Positions 9,470 through 18,127 of a DNA stretch of 64,000 bases are shown piece by piece. The notes below the pieces were generated by a model. It was given only the letters and a program-made list of their open reading frames with translations. It did not search any database and was not told the origin of the DNA. This DNA is from Loigolactobacillus coryniformis subsp. coryniformis KCTC 3167 = DSM 20001 (GTDB lineage Bacteria > Bacillota > Bacilli > Lactobacillales > Lactobacillaceae): the NCBI RefSeq assembly GCF_002706425.1, contig NZ_CP017713.1, positions 1,054,001-1,118,000 of the forward strand, in the 5' to 3' direction. How positions within the stretch are numbered: position 1 is the first letter of the stretch; every line of letters starts with the position of its first letter. A program made the position numbers and the translations under genes.

Positions 9470-10236
9470 GCTTGGCAATGTTAGAAGAACAATTAAAAAA
9501 GATTCGCAGCGCGCAACGAATTAGTGCGGCTACGGTGATTGGTGCACTGACGACTAACTTCTTTACACTACACGGTGATCGTTTGCAGGCTGATGATCCG
9601 GCGGTAACAGTCGGTTACGGGACTTTTGGCCAGCAAACGGTATTGTTCGTTGGTGTTAATCGTGGGGCTACCTTGCAACAACGGCTCGATTATCATTTTG
9701 GCGCGTTAAGTCCAGCTGGTTATCGTAAAGTTTGTCGCGGGTTAACGCAAGCGGAAAAATTCGGCTGGCCTGTGATCACGTTGATCAATATGCCCGGCGC
9801 GGCAGCCGATGTAGCGGCTGAACTTAACGGTCAAAGCCAAGCGTTGGCTGCAACCATCAGTCAAATGGGGCGTTTAACGGTACCGAATATTGCTTTATTC
9901 TTAGGCGAAGGCGAAAGTGGCGGGGCATTGGCATTAGCCAATAGTAACCGGATCTTGATGCTGACCAATAGTATCTATTCAGTTGCTTCGCCAGAGGCTG
10001 TCCAAGCGATCCTAAAAGGAGCGCAACAAGATCTAACCAAATACTTGCCGATGACGGCAGCACAATTAGCCGAGATTGGTTTAGTTGATCAAATTATTCC
10101 CGAAGACGAACAATTACTTGAACAAATCAAACAAGCGTTACAACAGCAATTAGCTGAATTAGGTACATGGTCGGCGACTCGTTTGCAGCAACAGCGGACG
10201 GAAAAATATTTAGCGGTGCTGGCTCAGTTTGAATAA
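9466..10236 (+). CDS. accA: Acetyl-CoA carboxylase carboxyltransferase subunit alpha
   Basis: Alpha half of the carboxyltransferase. The oxyanion-hole region GEGESGGALALA and the TNSIYSVASPE segment are diagnostic. At 256 aa it lacks the extra terminal sections of the E. coli protein, as is common in lactic acid bacteria. The GTG at 9466 overlaps the accD stop; an ATG at 9478 is an alternative, and neither has a strong ribosome site, so coupling is likely. It is the last gene of the fabH-acc unit. No terminator is obvious directly after it; the next terminator is the repeat at 10416-10569. Confidence 0.93.
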   Translation: MSLAMLEEQLKKIRSAQRISAATVIGALTTNFFTLHGDRLQADDPAVTVGYGTFGQQTVLFVGVNRGATLQQRLDYHFGALSPAGYRKVCRGLTQAEKFGWPVITLINMPGAAADVAAELNGQSQALAATISQMGRLTVPNIALFLGEGESGGALALANSNRILMLTNSIYSVASPEAVQAILKGAQQDLTKYLPMTAAQLAEIGLVDQIIPEDEQLLEQIKQALQQQLAELGTWSATRLQQQRTEKYLAVLAQFE

Positions 10237-10415
10237 TTACAAAAGGATTATCTCTGCAAAATTAGTGCTTTCTGCAACATGATGATTAAGTGCACGAGGA
10301 CAGAGCTAATTGGGTTTCATTCTGGCAGTGGTATTCGCTAGTTTAGTTAGTTCAATTGAGTATGAATGGCAATTTCAGTAATTGGTAATTCTAAAATTAA
10401 ATCGGCTACACCAAT
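10237..10415. other. Intergenic stretch without recognisable content
   Basis: Between accA and the family C repeat I find no reading frame with a ribosome site, no clear hairpin and no promoter. Confidence 0.5.
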
Positions 10416-10466
10416 AAAAAGCACCGATGAAAGTAGTGAAAATTCACTTTCTCATCGGTGCTTTTT
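10416..10466. terminator. Bidirectional terminator between accA and the convergent small gene
   Basis: AAAAAGCACCGATGA pairs with TCATCGGTGCTTTTT, with an inner GTGAA/TTCAC stem. There are A and T runs on both sides. Confidence 0.88.
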
Positions 10467-10569
10467 GTATGATGAATTTGAACGGTTCAACTAAGGCTGC
10501 CACTACACTAAAAATAGCTTTAAGTCCACTATCAGCTGTAACGTATTCTATAGGTTTTTAACAGGAAAC
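10416..10569 (-). repeat. Intergenic repeat family C, copy 1, ending in a terminator
   Basis: On the minus strand this about 155-bp segment matches 31375-31529 along its length: shared blocks include AGAATACGTTA, GGACTTAAA, GTTCAAATTCATCATA and GATGAGAAAGTGA. It ends in a strong hairpin at 10416-10466 (GCACCGATGA / TCATCGGTGC with a poly-T on both sides). It starts about 30 nt after the stop of the minus-strand gene at 10598-10885, so it acts as that gene's 3' end; because the hairpin is two-sided it may also stop accA transcripts. Confidence 0.75.
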
Positions 10570-10597
10570 TGCAGAATTCGTGGCGCCACCTTTTTAC

Positions 10598-10885
10598 TTA
10601 CAACCCAATATTAGCTAAGGAATTGACGGTATTGAAGAATTGATCTTGCCGCCGAGCTCTTTTTTCTAGTGGCGTGTCTAATTCAGTCATGTCAATACGG
10701 ACGATATGATGACGAACTAGGTTAACTAAAGTTTTGTCGTTCATCATGATGTAGAGATTATCTGCTTCGACTTTTTCGCAAGCATCCTGCCACACTTTAG
10801 TTGCCGGTAGATCAGAAGCCACATTACGTTTAATGAATGCTTTACCATCGATCGTGTTAAAGGTCACATCATAATAATTAGCCAT
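10598..10885 (-). CDS. Small hypothetical protein, 95 aa
   Basis: I do not recognise a family. The protein is soluble, with no signal or membrane segment. A beta-rich N-terminus (YYDVTFNTIDGKAFIKRNV) is followed by an acidic helix and a hydrophobic segment (TLVNLVRHHIVRIDM). A GAGGAG site precedes the ATG, so translation is credible. The pattern DGK..F then a D-K/T-TL-V...I segment recalls the small protein encoded at 25063-25269; a common fold is only a guess. It lies downstream of the 6S-like RNA on the same strand and is followed by a family C repeat. Confidence 0.65.
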   Translation of the reverse strand: MANYYDVTFNTIDGKAFIKRNVASDLPATKVWQDACEKVEADNLYIMMNDKTLVNLVRHHIVRIDMTELDTPLEKRARRQDQFFNTVNSLANIGL

Positions 10886-10928
10886 TTCACTCAGCTCCTC
10901 TACTCCACAATAGTGGATGATTTTGTAC

Positions 10929-11100
10929 TAAAAACCGCTGCTGTTTCGGACGATGCGACTTGGGCTTGCTGGGTTTCGGTTTAATTCAATCGACAGCGGA
11001 AAGCCGTTCTATTTAGCAAGTAAGGTCCCGTACTTGCCAAATAACGTTGCCTAAAATAAGCGCCAAGTATCGCAGGAAACATAGCTTTTAATTAACTTAC
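10929..11100 (-). ncRNA. ssrS: Candidate 6S RNA (long irregular hairpin with central bubble)
   Basis: Read on the minus strand, the segment folds as a closing stem, an asymmetric central bubble and an apical stem. The 5' side has GCT, GTTTC, CGAT, ACTTGG and GCTT, and these pair in the same order with AAGC, CCAAGT, ATCG, GAAAC and AGC on the 3' side: 22 pairs broken by small bulges. The apical stem pairs CGTT, ATTT and GCAAGTA with TACTTGC, AAAT and AACG around the loop CGGGACCT. A U run follows the 3' end. Length (about 170 nt) and architecture fit 6S RNA, which traps sigma-70 RNA polymerase. No sequence identity was checked, so another structured RNA is possible. Confidence 0.5.
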
Positions 11101-11106
11101 AAGTTT

Positions 11107-11134
11107 AGTATAACGCATTTCATGCAAATGTAAC
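11107..11134 (-). promoter_or_regulatory. Promoter for the 6S-like RNA
   Basis: On the minus strand, GTTACA (11134-11129), a 16-bp spacer and TATACT (11112-11107). A start near 11100 coincides with the 5' end of the folded RNA. Confidence 0.45.
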
Positions 11135-11216
11135 CGTTTTATGTCTGAATCGACACTTTGGAAAAAGTTATGAAAGTGGTAAACTGATAGCTATTATAAT
11201 GATAAGGTGTGGTTTG

Positions 11217-12158
11217 ATGGGCATATTTTTACAAAGTATCGAGGGTGTTTTGGTCATCCTAGTTATGATCGTGCTTGGTTACTGCTTGGCACGCGCCGGC
11301 TGGTTCGACGAAAAAAGCAGTAAGCTGATCGCACGTTTGGTTACACAAGTCGCGTTACCTTGTTACATGTTAGATACGATTACGCGCGATTTTACAGCTA
11401 AAGAATTATTCCGTTTACTGCCGGATCTGAAGTTTCCAGTTGTTTCAATGCTAATTCTTTTTGGTATTTCGGTGGCAGTAGCACGGATCATTCGCATTCG
11501 TAAAGAACGCCGTGGTTTGTTCGAATCAATGTTTTTTAATTCGAATACGGTGTTCATTGGCTTACCAATCAACATGGCGTTGTTTGGTGCCAAAAGTTTA
11601 CCGTACGTGTTGGTGTATTATATGGCCAATACGACGTTTTTCTGGACGTTAGGTGTGTATTTGATCAAGCGTGATGGTACCAGCACCGAGCAATTCAGTT
11701 GGTGGGCGACGATCAAAAAAGTTTTCTCGCCGCCGTTGTTAGGTTTTATCGTGGCCGTTATTTTAGTGTTGTTACATATTCAGGTTCCGAAGTTCTTGAT
11801 GTCTGACTTCAGCTATATCGGTGGGTTAACGATTCCATTATCAATGCTTTTTATTGGGATTGCGATCGAGAATGCTGGTTTAAGTCAAATGCGGTTATCA
11901 CGGCATAGTATCGGGATCTTAGTTGGTCGTTTTATTTTAGCGCCGGTACTCATGAGCTTATTAGTTTTGCCAGCACCGGTACCATTGTTAATGAAGCAAG
12001 TCTTCATTCTCCAATCAGCAATGCCAGTTATGACTAATGCACCAGTGGTGGCCAAGTTATATGGCGCTGATGCTGATTATGCAGCATTGATGGTAACTGA
12101 GTCGACCTTGTTGAGTTTAGTTGTGATCCCAATCTTAATGACGATTTTACGCCAATAG
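11217..12158 (+). CDS. AEC-family permease, second copy
   Basis: Auxin-efflux-carrier-type membrane transporter of 313 residues with about ten hydrophobic segments. It shares with the mleS-linked permease the segment FNSNTVFIGLPINMALFG and the closing VVIPILMTIL. Members carry organic acids such as malate, citrate or oxalate; the substrate here is unknown and there is no metabolic gene beside it. AAGGTG at 11204-11209 supports the ATG at 11217 rather than the in-frame ATG at 11199. A TATAAT at 11195-11200 is present, but it is too close to the ribosome site to be a comfortable promoter. Confidence 0.85.
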   Translation: MGIFLQSIEGVLVILVMIVLGYCLARAGWFDEKSSKLIARLVTQVALPCYMLDTITRDFTAKELFRLLPDLKFPVVSMLILFGISVAVARIIRIRKERRGLFESMFFNSNTVFIGLPINMALFGAKSLPYVLVYYMANTTFFWTLGVYLIKRDGTSTEQFSWWATIKKVFSPPLLGFIVAVILVLLHIQVPKFLMSDFSYIGGLTIPLSMLFIGIAIENAGLSQMRLSRHSIGILVGRFILAPVLMSLLVLPAPVPLLMKQVFILQSAMPVMTNAPVVAKLYGADADYAALMVTESTLLSLVVIPILMTILRQ

Positions 12159-12198
12159 AAAAAAGTGTGGCCCAGTATAATTAGGGTCACACTTTTTT
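12159..12198. terminator. Bidirectional terminator between the AEC permease and thrB
   Basis: AAAAAAGTGTG pairs with CACACTTTTTT; it sits between the convergent 3' ends. Confidence 0.85.
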
Positions 12199-13066
12199 AG
12201 AAGACTTGAATGCCATCTTTGTCGGCTGATAATGAAATGACGGTGCCAGTGGGATGTTTTTGCATTAGCGCAGCTTTGATATTTTCGGTTGCTTCTTCGG
12301 GGCACATGGTGATGATTGCTGGTCCAGCACCGGAGATAAACGTGCCATAAGCACCGAGTTCTTTTGCAGTAGTACGCATTTGCCTTAAAAAAGGGACAAA
12401 ATTATCGCGGTAACGCTCTTGCAGTAGGTCATGTTCCATCATGTCGCCAGCTAAGTTGAGATCACCATTTAAAATTGCAGCGATCATCACGTTGGCAATG
12501 GCACTACCAGCAACAGCTTGGTTGTAATCCAGTGATGTTGGCAGCACTTCACGACTTTTAACAGCGGCTAACTTTTCGCGCGGAATATAGATCACAAAAT
12601 CTGAATCAGGAAATAGGTGCCGCACCGAATAAACTTGCTGATCAATCATTGCTGCAGTAACAAAATTACCGCGGATTGCTGGGGCCACGTGATCGGGGTG
12701 CTGTTCGAATTTAGTGGCTAACGTAATTTTTTCATCAATGCTTAGGTTTAAGTTGGCTAAGCGATTAGCTAGCTCAATGCCACCGACAACAGCCGCCGCG
12801 CTGCTACCAAGGCCGCGTTGTACGGGAATATCCGACATCACGCTGAGTTGGTGGGGTGCTATTGGTTGCTGACCAGCCACAGTCAAAGCAGTTTTGACGA
12901 TCAAATTTTCCTGGTCATTGGGAATTTGTGGGCCTAAATTATGCTGCACCTCCCAATGCGCACTTTCAGCACCGATCTGGATCCGTAAATAAAGTGCCAA
13001 CGCAAGACCGCATGAATCAAAGCCAGGACCTAGATTCGAAGTCGTCGCAGGAACTTGAATTTTCAT
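12197..13066 (-). CDS. thrB: Homoserine kinase
   Basis: GHMP-family kinase that phosphorylates homoserine with ATP on the way to threonine. The N-terminal VPATTSNLGPGFDSCG motif and the ATP-binding PVQRGLGSSAAAVVGG (about residues 83-98) are complete, and the C-terminal GTFISGAGPAI motif is present. Length 289 aa is normal. GGAGG precedes the ATG. It stands alone; hom and thrC, the usual neighbours, are not in the window. Confidence 0.94.
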   Translation of the reverse strand: MKIQVPATTSNLGPGFDSCGLALALYLRIQIGAESAHWEVQHNLGPQIPNDQENLIVKTALTVAGQQPIAPHQLSVMSDIPVQRGLGSSAAAVVGGIELANRLANLNLSIDEKITLATKFEQHPDHVAPAIRGNFVTAAMIDQQVYSVRHLFPDSDFVIYIPREKLAAVKSREVLPTSLDYNQAVAGSAIANVMIAAILNGDLNLAGDMMEHDLLQERYRDNFVPFLRQMRTTAKELGAYGTFISGAGPAIITMCPEEATENIKAALMQKHPTGTVISLSADKDGIQVF

Positions 13067-13297
13067 GAGTAACCTCCATAGTAGAACGAAAAATTAAAAT
13101 TCAATTAGATAATTATTTAATTTTAATTATAACGAATTCGGTGACCGTTGAAAATAGGAAAATTAGCCTAGCGCTGTTTTTTTCAGGTTAATTTCGGTAA
13201 ACTAGAGGATGATTGAAAAAATACCTAGATTAAATGTCATCATCTATTTTTTCAGCTACGTTTAAGGCAATAATCAGTTTTGAGGAGTGATTAGTAA

Positions 13298-13978
13298 ATG
13301 GCACGATTGGTTTTGTTACGCCATGGAGAAAGTACCGCTAATCGTGACAATATCTATACTGGCTGGTCAGATGTTCCGCTGACGTCAGCAGGGATCACGG
13401 AAGCACAGCAGGCGGGTAAACTTTTAGCAGCACTTGACTTTGATTTTACCGCAGTGCACACATCACTATTACAACGCGCAATTATGACGGCTAATATTGT
13501 TATGGAACAACTGGATATTTTGGCAGTGCCTCTGAACAAAACTTGGCGCCTGAATGAGCGCCATTATGGTGCATTACGGGGACAGAATAAAGACGCAACC
13601 CGTCAAGAATATGGCGCTGAACAAGTGGCCTTGTGGCGGCGTAGTTACACGACTGTGCCACCTAAATTGGCGCAGCCGGATTATGATCGGCGCTACACAC
13701 GTTACGGCTATCGTTTTGAACCACTGGCTGAAAGTTTGGCCATGGCGTTGACGCGGGTTGTTCCTTATTGGCTAGATCATATTGGCCCCGCGTTGATCAA
13801 TGGGCATGATCAATTAGTGGTTGCTCACGGTAGTACGATTCGTGCCTTGATCAAATATTTAGAAGCTGTTTCAGACAGTGGTATCAATGGCGTCGAAGTG
13901 GCTAATGGTGAGCCAATTGTTTATGACCTCGACGCTAAATTACGTATTAAAAATAAAACAATTATCCACAAACAATAA
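13298..13978 (+). CDS. gpmA: 2,3-bisphosphoglycerate-dependent phosphoglycerate mutase
   Basis: Interconverts 3- and 2-phosphoglycerate in glycolysis. The phosphohistidine motif [13 protein letters not shown] begins at residue 6, the second catalytic segment [14 protein letters not shown] follows in the middle, and the C-terminal [11 protein letters not shown] carries the second histidine. It is 226 aa. The fit to GpmA is good in these motifs, but the C-terminal half is less typical ([11 protein letters not shown] in place of the usual DPR.AK.DRRY), so it may be a divergent paralogue rather than the main glycolytic enzyme. GAGGAG lies before the ATG. Confidence 0.88.
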   Translation: MARLVLLRHGESTANRDNIYTGWSDVPLTSAGITEAQQAGKLLAALDFDFTAVHTSLLQRAIMTANIVMEQLDILAVPLNKTWRLNERHYGALRGQNKDATRQEYGAEQVALWRRSYTTVPPKLAQPDYDRRYTRYGYRFEPLAESLAMALTRVVPYWLDHIGPALINGHDQLVVAHGSTIRALIKYLEAVSDSGINGVEVANGEPIVYDLDAKLRIKNKTIIHKQ

Positions 13979-14024
13979 AAAGCATTCAGGTTGCCACTTT
14001 TACGGTAGTAACCTGAATGCTTTT
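13977..14024. terminator. Bidirectional terminator between gpmA and pepC
   Basis: A 12-bp perfect stem AGCATTCAGGTT / AACCTGAATGCT with A and T runs outside, between convergent genes. Confidence 0.9.
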
Positions 14025-14035
14025 AAATTAATTGA

Positions 14036-15373
14036 TTAATGTGAAGCTAAAGCGCCCATTGGGTCCCAAGGAGCTAAGACTTTTGGATCTTCTTTAGTTG
14101 CAGCTAATAAGTCGGCTGGCAAATACTGCTTGTTGATTACGATTTGGTAAACATATTGGTCTAACCAAGCATCACTCATGACGAAGTAGCCTTTTTCGCC
14201 GACTTTGTCACCCCAAGAGTTTTCAACTTTCCACTTAGTTGGTTTATCGTCAACTAAATCAACGCCAGTGATCACCATGGCATGAGTCATCAGACTTTCA
14301 CCGTAATCTAAGCGTTGGGCTTTCGTCATGCTTAAACCAACGTTGAAGAGATCATCTTTATTGTAAATGGCAGTGTCCATGATCCCAATTTGACGATCGG
14401 AAGCTTGACCAACATCGCTACCGAACCAAACACTTTCACCAGCTTGCAATTGTTTGATTGCCAATTGTTTGAAAGTATCAATGTCTAAGTTCAAATGCCG
14501 AACTTGACGGCCACCAACCACATTACCTAACATTTCAACTGTGTATAAGTGATTGTACGGTTTGTCATCTGTTGGGGCGTTGATTATCGATTGATAGTTA
14601 TCAAGATCCCAACCCACATATTTCTTAAAGAATGTTTGCGGGGTTAGATCACGATCAATATGATAAGCTTTATCACCATCACGATATTCAAAATCAAATT
14701 TTACTGGTGGTTCGCCTAATGTATAGACTAGGATCCGGTAAACTTCACTTAAAAAGCGTGACTTTGTAGTGGCAATTTCTTGTTCACTGGCTTTGTCAGC
14801 AACCATTTGCCGTAATGTAACGGCATCTTTGCGCAACTTCAAGTTAAGGACACTATTAAGTTCGCTAGACTTAGAACTGTTATAAGTTTCTGGCATAACG
14901 TACTTCGGCACGATCCCATATTTGTCGATCAAGGCCGTCAACATATCCCATTGACCACCATCTTGTTGTGGTGTTGCCAATAAGAAAGCAACTTTACGGC
15001 TTTCTAAAGGTTCTGTTGCGGTTGCTAAGATATTTTCGTAGAAGTAATTTGATTTTTCAAATTTATCCCAAAAGTTCGTATAATTCTGTGATAATTCAAA
15101 GTCTTTCAAATTAAACTGATCAGCGATACTGCGGCGCATAGTGTTTAATGCGGCAAACATCCAGCAACGACCACTTTGTTTTTGGTTAGCAACTTTTTCT
15201 GCGCTTAGATCAACGGAGAAAGTTTGGTTCATTGCAACTTTTGAATCAGTGTTTTCACTAGCCGCTAGGATACCATTATTCATGACCGCCCGTTTGATCG
15301 TCGCGGATTGTGGTAATTGTTGTAGCTGTGACTGATAGTCGGCAATTGCAGCAGAGGTAATTTCTTGACTCAA
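14036..15373 (-). CDS. pepC: Aminopeptidase C (bleomycin hydrolase family, peptidase C1B)
   Basis: Cytoplasmic cysteine aminopeptidase that frees N-terminal residues from peptides from the oligopeptide transport system. The catalytic cysteine lies in QKQSGRCWMFAALN, the histidine in THAMVITGVD and the asparagine in KVENSWGD. The C-terminal tail closing the active site ends MGALASH. The frame opens at a GTG at 15382, but GGGGAG (15387-15382) overlaps that codon and is 8 nt from a TTG at 15373, which I take as the start (445 aa). It is convergent with gpmA. Confidence 0.92.
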   Translation of the reverse strand: MSQEITSAAIADYQSQLQQLPQSATIKRAVMNNGILAASENTDSKVAMNQTFSVDLSAEKVANQKQSGRCWMFAALNTMRRSIADQFNLKDFELSQNYTNFWDKFEKSNYFYENILATATEPLESRKVAFLLATPQQDGGQWDMLTALIDKYGIVPKYVMPETYNSSKSSELNSVLNLKLRKDAVTLRQMVADKASEQEIATTKSRFLSEVYRILVYTLGEPPVKFDFEYRDGDKAYHIDRDLTPQTFFKKYVGWDLDNYQSIINAPTDDKPYNHLYTVEMLGNVVGGRQVRHLNLDIDTFKQLAIKQLQAGESVWFGSDVGQASDRQIGIMDTAIYNKDDLFNVGLSMTKAQRLDYGESLMTHAMVITGVDLVDDKPTKWKVENSWGDKVGEKGYFVMSDAWLDQYVYQIVINKQYLPADLLAATKEDPKVLAPWDPMGALASH

Positions 15374-15449
15374 TTCATTCACTCCCCATTATTAATGACG
15401 TACATACGTCTGTTCTTATTTTAGTACAAGCAGTAGCGATTAGTAAATA

Positions 15450-15478
15450 AGCGTGACCCAAAAGTCGGATCACGCTCG
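15450..15478 (-). terminator. Hairpin downstream of the acetyltransferase gene
   Basis: GCGTGA pairs with TCACGC; the T content after it on the minus strand is modest, so termination may be weak. Confidence 0.5.
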
Positions 15479-15482
15479 TACT

Positions 15483-15761
15483 TTATTCAGCCACGATATC
15501 AGCATATTCAGGCTTACGCTGGAAAAAAGCCTTCGCGTACGTACAGAGTGGCAGAATTTTGGCCTGATGTTTTTGCGCGTGTGTGATCATTGTTTCAATC
15601 AATTGACCAGCGATGCCCTGACCACGATGATCTTCGCGAACAAAAGTATGATCAACGGCTAGAACACGCCCATTTTGTAGTGTTTGAAAAGTGACTTCAG
15701 CGACGAGACGACCATCAGCATCATTGTGATAGTAACGGCCGGGTTCATAATCGAATTCCAT
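15483..15761 (-). CDS. GNAT-fold N-acetyltransferase, small YidJ/NATD1 type
   Basis: A 92-residue protein of the minimal GNAT group (COG2388-like). The acetyl-CoA pyrophosphate-binding motif is VREDHRGQGIAGQLIE (about residues 41-56) and the tail LPLCTYAKAFFQRKPEY is characteristic of this group. Substrates are not known for most members. A G-rich ribosome site (GGGGGGAT) precedes the ATG. Confidence 0.85.
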   Translation of the reverse strand: MEFDYEPGRYYHNDADGRLVAEVTFQTLQNGRVLAVDHTFVREDHRGQGIAGQLIETMITHAQKHQAKILPLCTYAKAFFQRKPEYADIVAE

Positions 15762-16092
15762 TAGTGGATCCCCCTTAGATTGATGGTAAATATTACTGAA
15801 GTTGTATTGTCCGATTATTGACGGATGACAACAATTAATTTTATTGTAAAGTTTGACCGTATAAAAGGCAAGAAAACGATTTCTTGCTGTTGTAGCAATA
15901 TTGTATGGTCAGACTAAGTTAGTTACCCATTTACATGAATAAATGCTATCATTATAGACAAGAATAAGCGTAAAACTAAAATAATTTAAGTACAATGAGC
16001 TAACAATAAAATAGAGTGGCGTTAGGTATTGTTATGTGAATATTTTACAAGCTAAGATTAATTGTCTTCACTATTAGGAATGGAGTTTATTT
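15762..16092. other. Divergent intergenic region with a two-part hairpin
   Basis: No gene is visible. At about 15857-15918 an outer stem TGACC-TA / TATGGTCA encloses a perfect GCAAGAAA / TTTCTTGC hairpin. The fold has no T run and no match to an RNA class I know. The promoter for dut follows at 15930-15958. Confidence 0.4.
15930..15958 (+). promoter_or_regulatory. Promoter upstream of dut
   Basis: TTTACA at 15930-15935, a 17-bp spacer, TATAGA at 15953-15958. This implies a leader of about 125 nt. Confidence 0.65.
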
Positions 16093-16629
16093 ATGAAACG
16101 AGGATTTGAAACGGTTGATCGTTACCGTGATGCCGGATTACAATTACCCCAACGGGCAACGCAACAAGCAGCAGGCTATGATTTTCAGGCTGCAGAAGAT
16201 TTTACTTTACCGTCGATTTGGCGGGGAGATTTTTTGCGACTGTTATGGCGTGTTCGTCATGGTCAGACATTGACCGATGCCGATTATACAGCTGCCAGTA
16301 AAACATTAAAGCCATACTTAGTGCCAACGGGGATCAAGGCTTATATGCAGCCGGATGAATATTTATTGCTTGCGAATCGTTCTAGTGGGCCAATCAAGCG
16401 TGGACTGATCTTACCGAATGGTGTTGGTATCGTTGATGCTGATTATTACAACAACCCAGAAAATGAAGGCGAGATTTTTTTCCAGTTGGTTAATCTTGGG
16501 GTGCGCGACGTGACGATCAAAAAAGGTGAGCGTATCGGCCAAGGTATCTTTATGCCATTTTTACGGAGTGATGCTGATCAAGGTGGCGTCGCGCAACGAA
16601 CAGGCGGTTTTGGTTCTTCCGGGCGTTAG
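16093..16629 (+). CDS. dut: dUTP diphosphatase
   Basis: Hydrolyses dUTP to dUMP and pyrophosphate, keeping uracil out of DNA. All five trimeric-dUTPase motifs can be read: AGYDFQAAED, RSSGPIKRG, GIVDADYYNNPENEGEI, ERIGQGIF and the C-terminal RTGGFGSSGR. At 178 aa it is longer than the usual 140-150 because of an insert between motifs 1 and 2 (about residues 45-75), a form common in Lactobacillales. GGAG lies about 10 nt before the ATG. It sits ahead of radA. Confidence 0.92.
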   Translation: MKRGFETVDRYRDAGLQLPQRATQQAAGYDFQAAEDFTLPSIWRGDFLRLLWRVRHGQTLTDADYTAASKTLKPYLVPTGIKAYMQPDEYLLLANRSSGPIKRGLILPNGVGIVDADYYNNPENEGEIFFQLVNLGVRDVTIKKGERIGQGIFMPFLRSDADQGGVAQRTGGFGSSGR

Positions 16630-16741
16630 TTCAGACTTACGGCGGATTTAGTTTGGGGTAAAAACGACTAAACTAGGGCATATCTTGAAACTGGTTGCCA
16701 ACTAATCACGCGAATAAAAATTATAGAAAAGGATGTATTTT

Positions 16742-18112
16742 GTGGCAAAAGCAAAAACACAGTTTGTTTGTCAGAATTGCGGTTATAATTCACCACGCTA
16801 TCTAGGCCGTTGTCCTAATTGTGGGGCTTGGAACCAAATGGTTGAAGAAAAGATCGCAACTAAAAAAGAGACCACTAATGCGCAGGCTAATATAGCCGGC
16901 CATGTTGCCAAACCAGAGTTAATGGCAAAAGTCAGTATCGAAAAGGAACCGCGAGTGCAGACCCAGCTAGCTGAATTGAATCGAGTGCTTGGCGGCGGGA
17001 TCGTTCCTGGTTCGTTAGTCTTGATTGGTGGCGATCCGGGGATCGGGAAATCAACATTGTTACTACAAGTTTCTGGTCAGCTCAGCCAAGGCAAGGAAAA
17101 AGTACTTTACGTTTCTGGTGAAGAAAGTGCGTCACAAATCAAAATGCGCGCAGGACGGCTTGGTGTTGCTGGACAACAATTGTACCTTTATCCGGAAACC
17201 GATATGGGTAGTATTCGTCAGCAAATTGAAAGTTTAAAACCTGATTATGTGGTCATTGATTCGATCCAAACGATGCAGGAACCTGATTTGAGTTCAGCAA
17301 TTGGTAGTGTGGCGCAGGTACGGGAAGTAACCGCATCATTAATGCGGATCGCAAAACAAAATCAGATTACGATCTTCATTGTTGGTCATGTGACCAAAGG
17401 TGGTGCCATTGCTGGTCCGAAAATTCTTGAGCATATGGTGGATACCGTTTTGTATTTTGAAGGCGATCAGCAACGAACTTACCGGATCTTACGAGCGGTG
17501 AAGAATCGTTTTGGTTCAACTAATGAAATTGGTATTTTTGAAATGCGTGCCGGCGGCCTGCACGAAGTGGCTAATCCATCCGAGATTTTCTTGGAGGAGC
17601 GTTTGACTGGGGCTACTGGTTCGGCCGTAGTGGTTTCGTTAGAAGGTACGCGGCCAATCTTGGTGGAAATTCAAGCTTTGATCACGCCGACCGTTTTTGG
17701 TAATGCCCAGCGGACGACGACGGGGATCGACCGTAATCGGGCTGCTTTGATCATGGCAGTTCTAGAAAAGCGGGCTAACTTGATGTTACAGAACCAAGAT
17801 GCTTATTTGAAAGCTGCTGGTGGCGTTAAATTGGACGAACCGGCAATTGATTTGGCAGTCGCTGTTAGTATTACTTCGTCTTATCGTGACAAAGGAACCC
17901 AAGCGACGGACTGTTTTGTCGGTGAAATTGGCTTGACTGGTGAGGTACGTAGCGTTAATCGTATCGAACAACGGATCAACGAGGCAGCTAAGCTTGGTTT
18001 CAAGCGCGTTTTCATTCCGCATAATAACCTTAAAGGGTTAGAAGTGCCGCCAACAATCAAAGTAATTGGCGTGACTACGGTTGCGGAAGCCTTACAAAAG
18101 GCATTTAATTGA
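16742..18112 (+). CDS. radA: DNA repair protein RadA
   Basis: Branch-migration ATPase of homologous recombination and transformation. An N-terminal C4 zinc finger (CQNC and CPNC, within the first 30 residues) is followed by a RecA-like ATPase with Walker [11 protein letters not shown], the RadA-specific KNRFG motif, and a Lon-protease-like C-terminal domain. The start is set at the GTG at 16742, since AAAAGGA at 16727-16733 is 8 nt upstream; the ATG at 16733 overlaps that site. Length about 456 aa. It heads the conserved radA-yacL-gltX gene order. Confidence 0.94.
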   Translation: MAKAKTQFVCQNCGYNSPRYLGRCPNCGAWNQMVEEKIATKKETTNAQANIAGHVAKPELMAKVSIEKEPRVQTQLAELNRVLGGGIVPGSLVLIGGDPGIGKSTLLLQVSGQLSQGKEKVLYVSGEESASQIKMRAGRLGVAGQQLYLYPETDMGSIRQQIESLKPDYVVIDSIQTMQEPDLSSAIGSVAQVREVTASLMRIAKQNQITIFIVGHVTKGGAIAGPKILEHMVDTVLYFEGDQQRTYRILRAVKNRFGSTNEIGIFEMRAGGLHEVANPSEIFLEERLTGATGSAVVVSLEGTRPILVEIQALITPTVFGNAQRTTTGIDRNRAALIMAVLEKRANLMLQNQDAYLKAAGGVKLDEPAIDLAVAVSITSSYRDKGTQATDCFVGEIGLTGEVRSVNRIEQRINEAAKLGFKRVFIPHNNLKGLEVPPTIKVIGVTTVAEALQKAFN

Positions 18113-18127
18113 AAGAAGGTGAACTAA

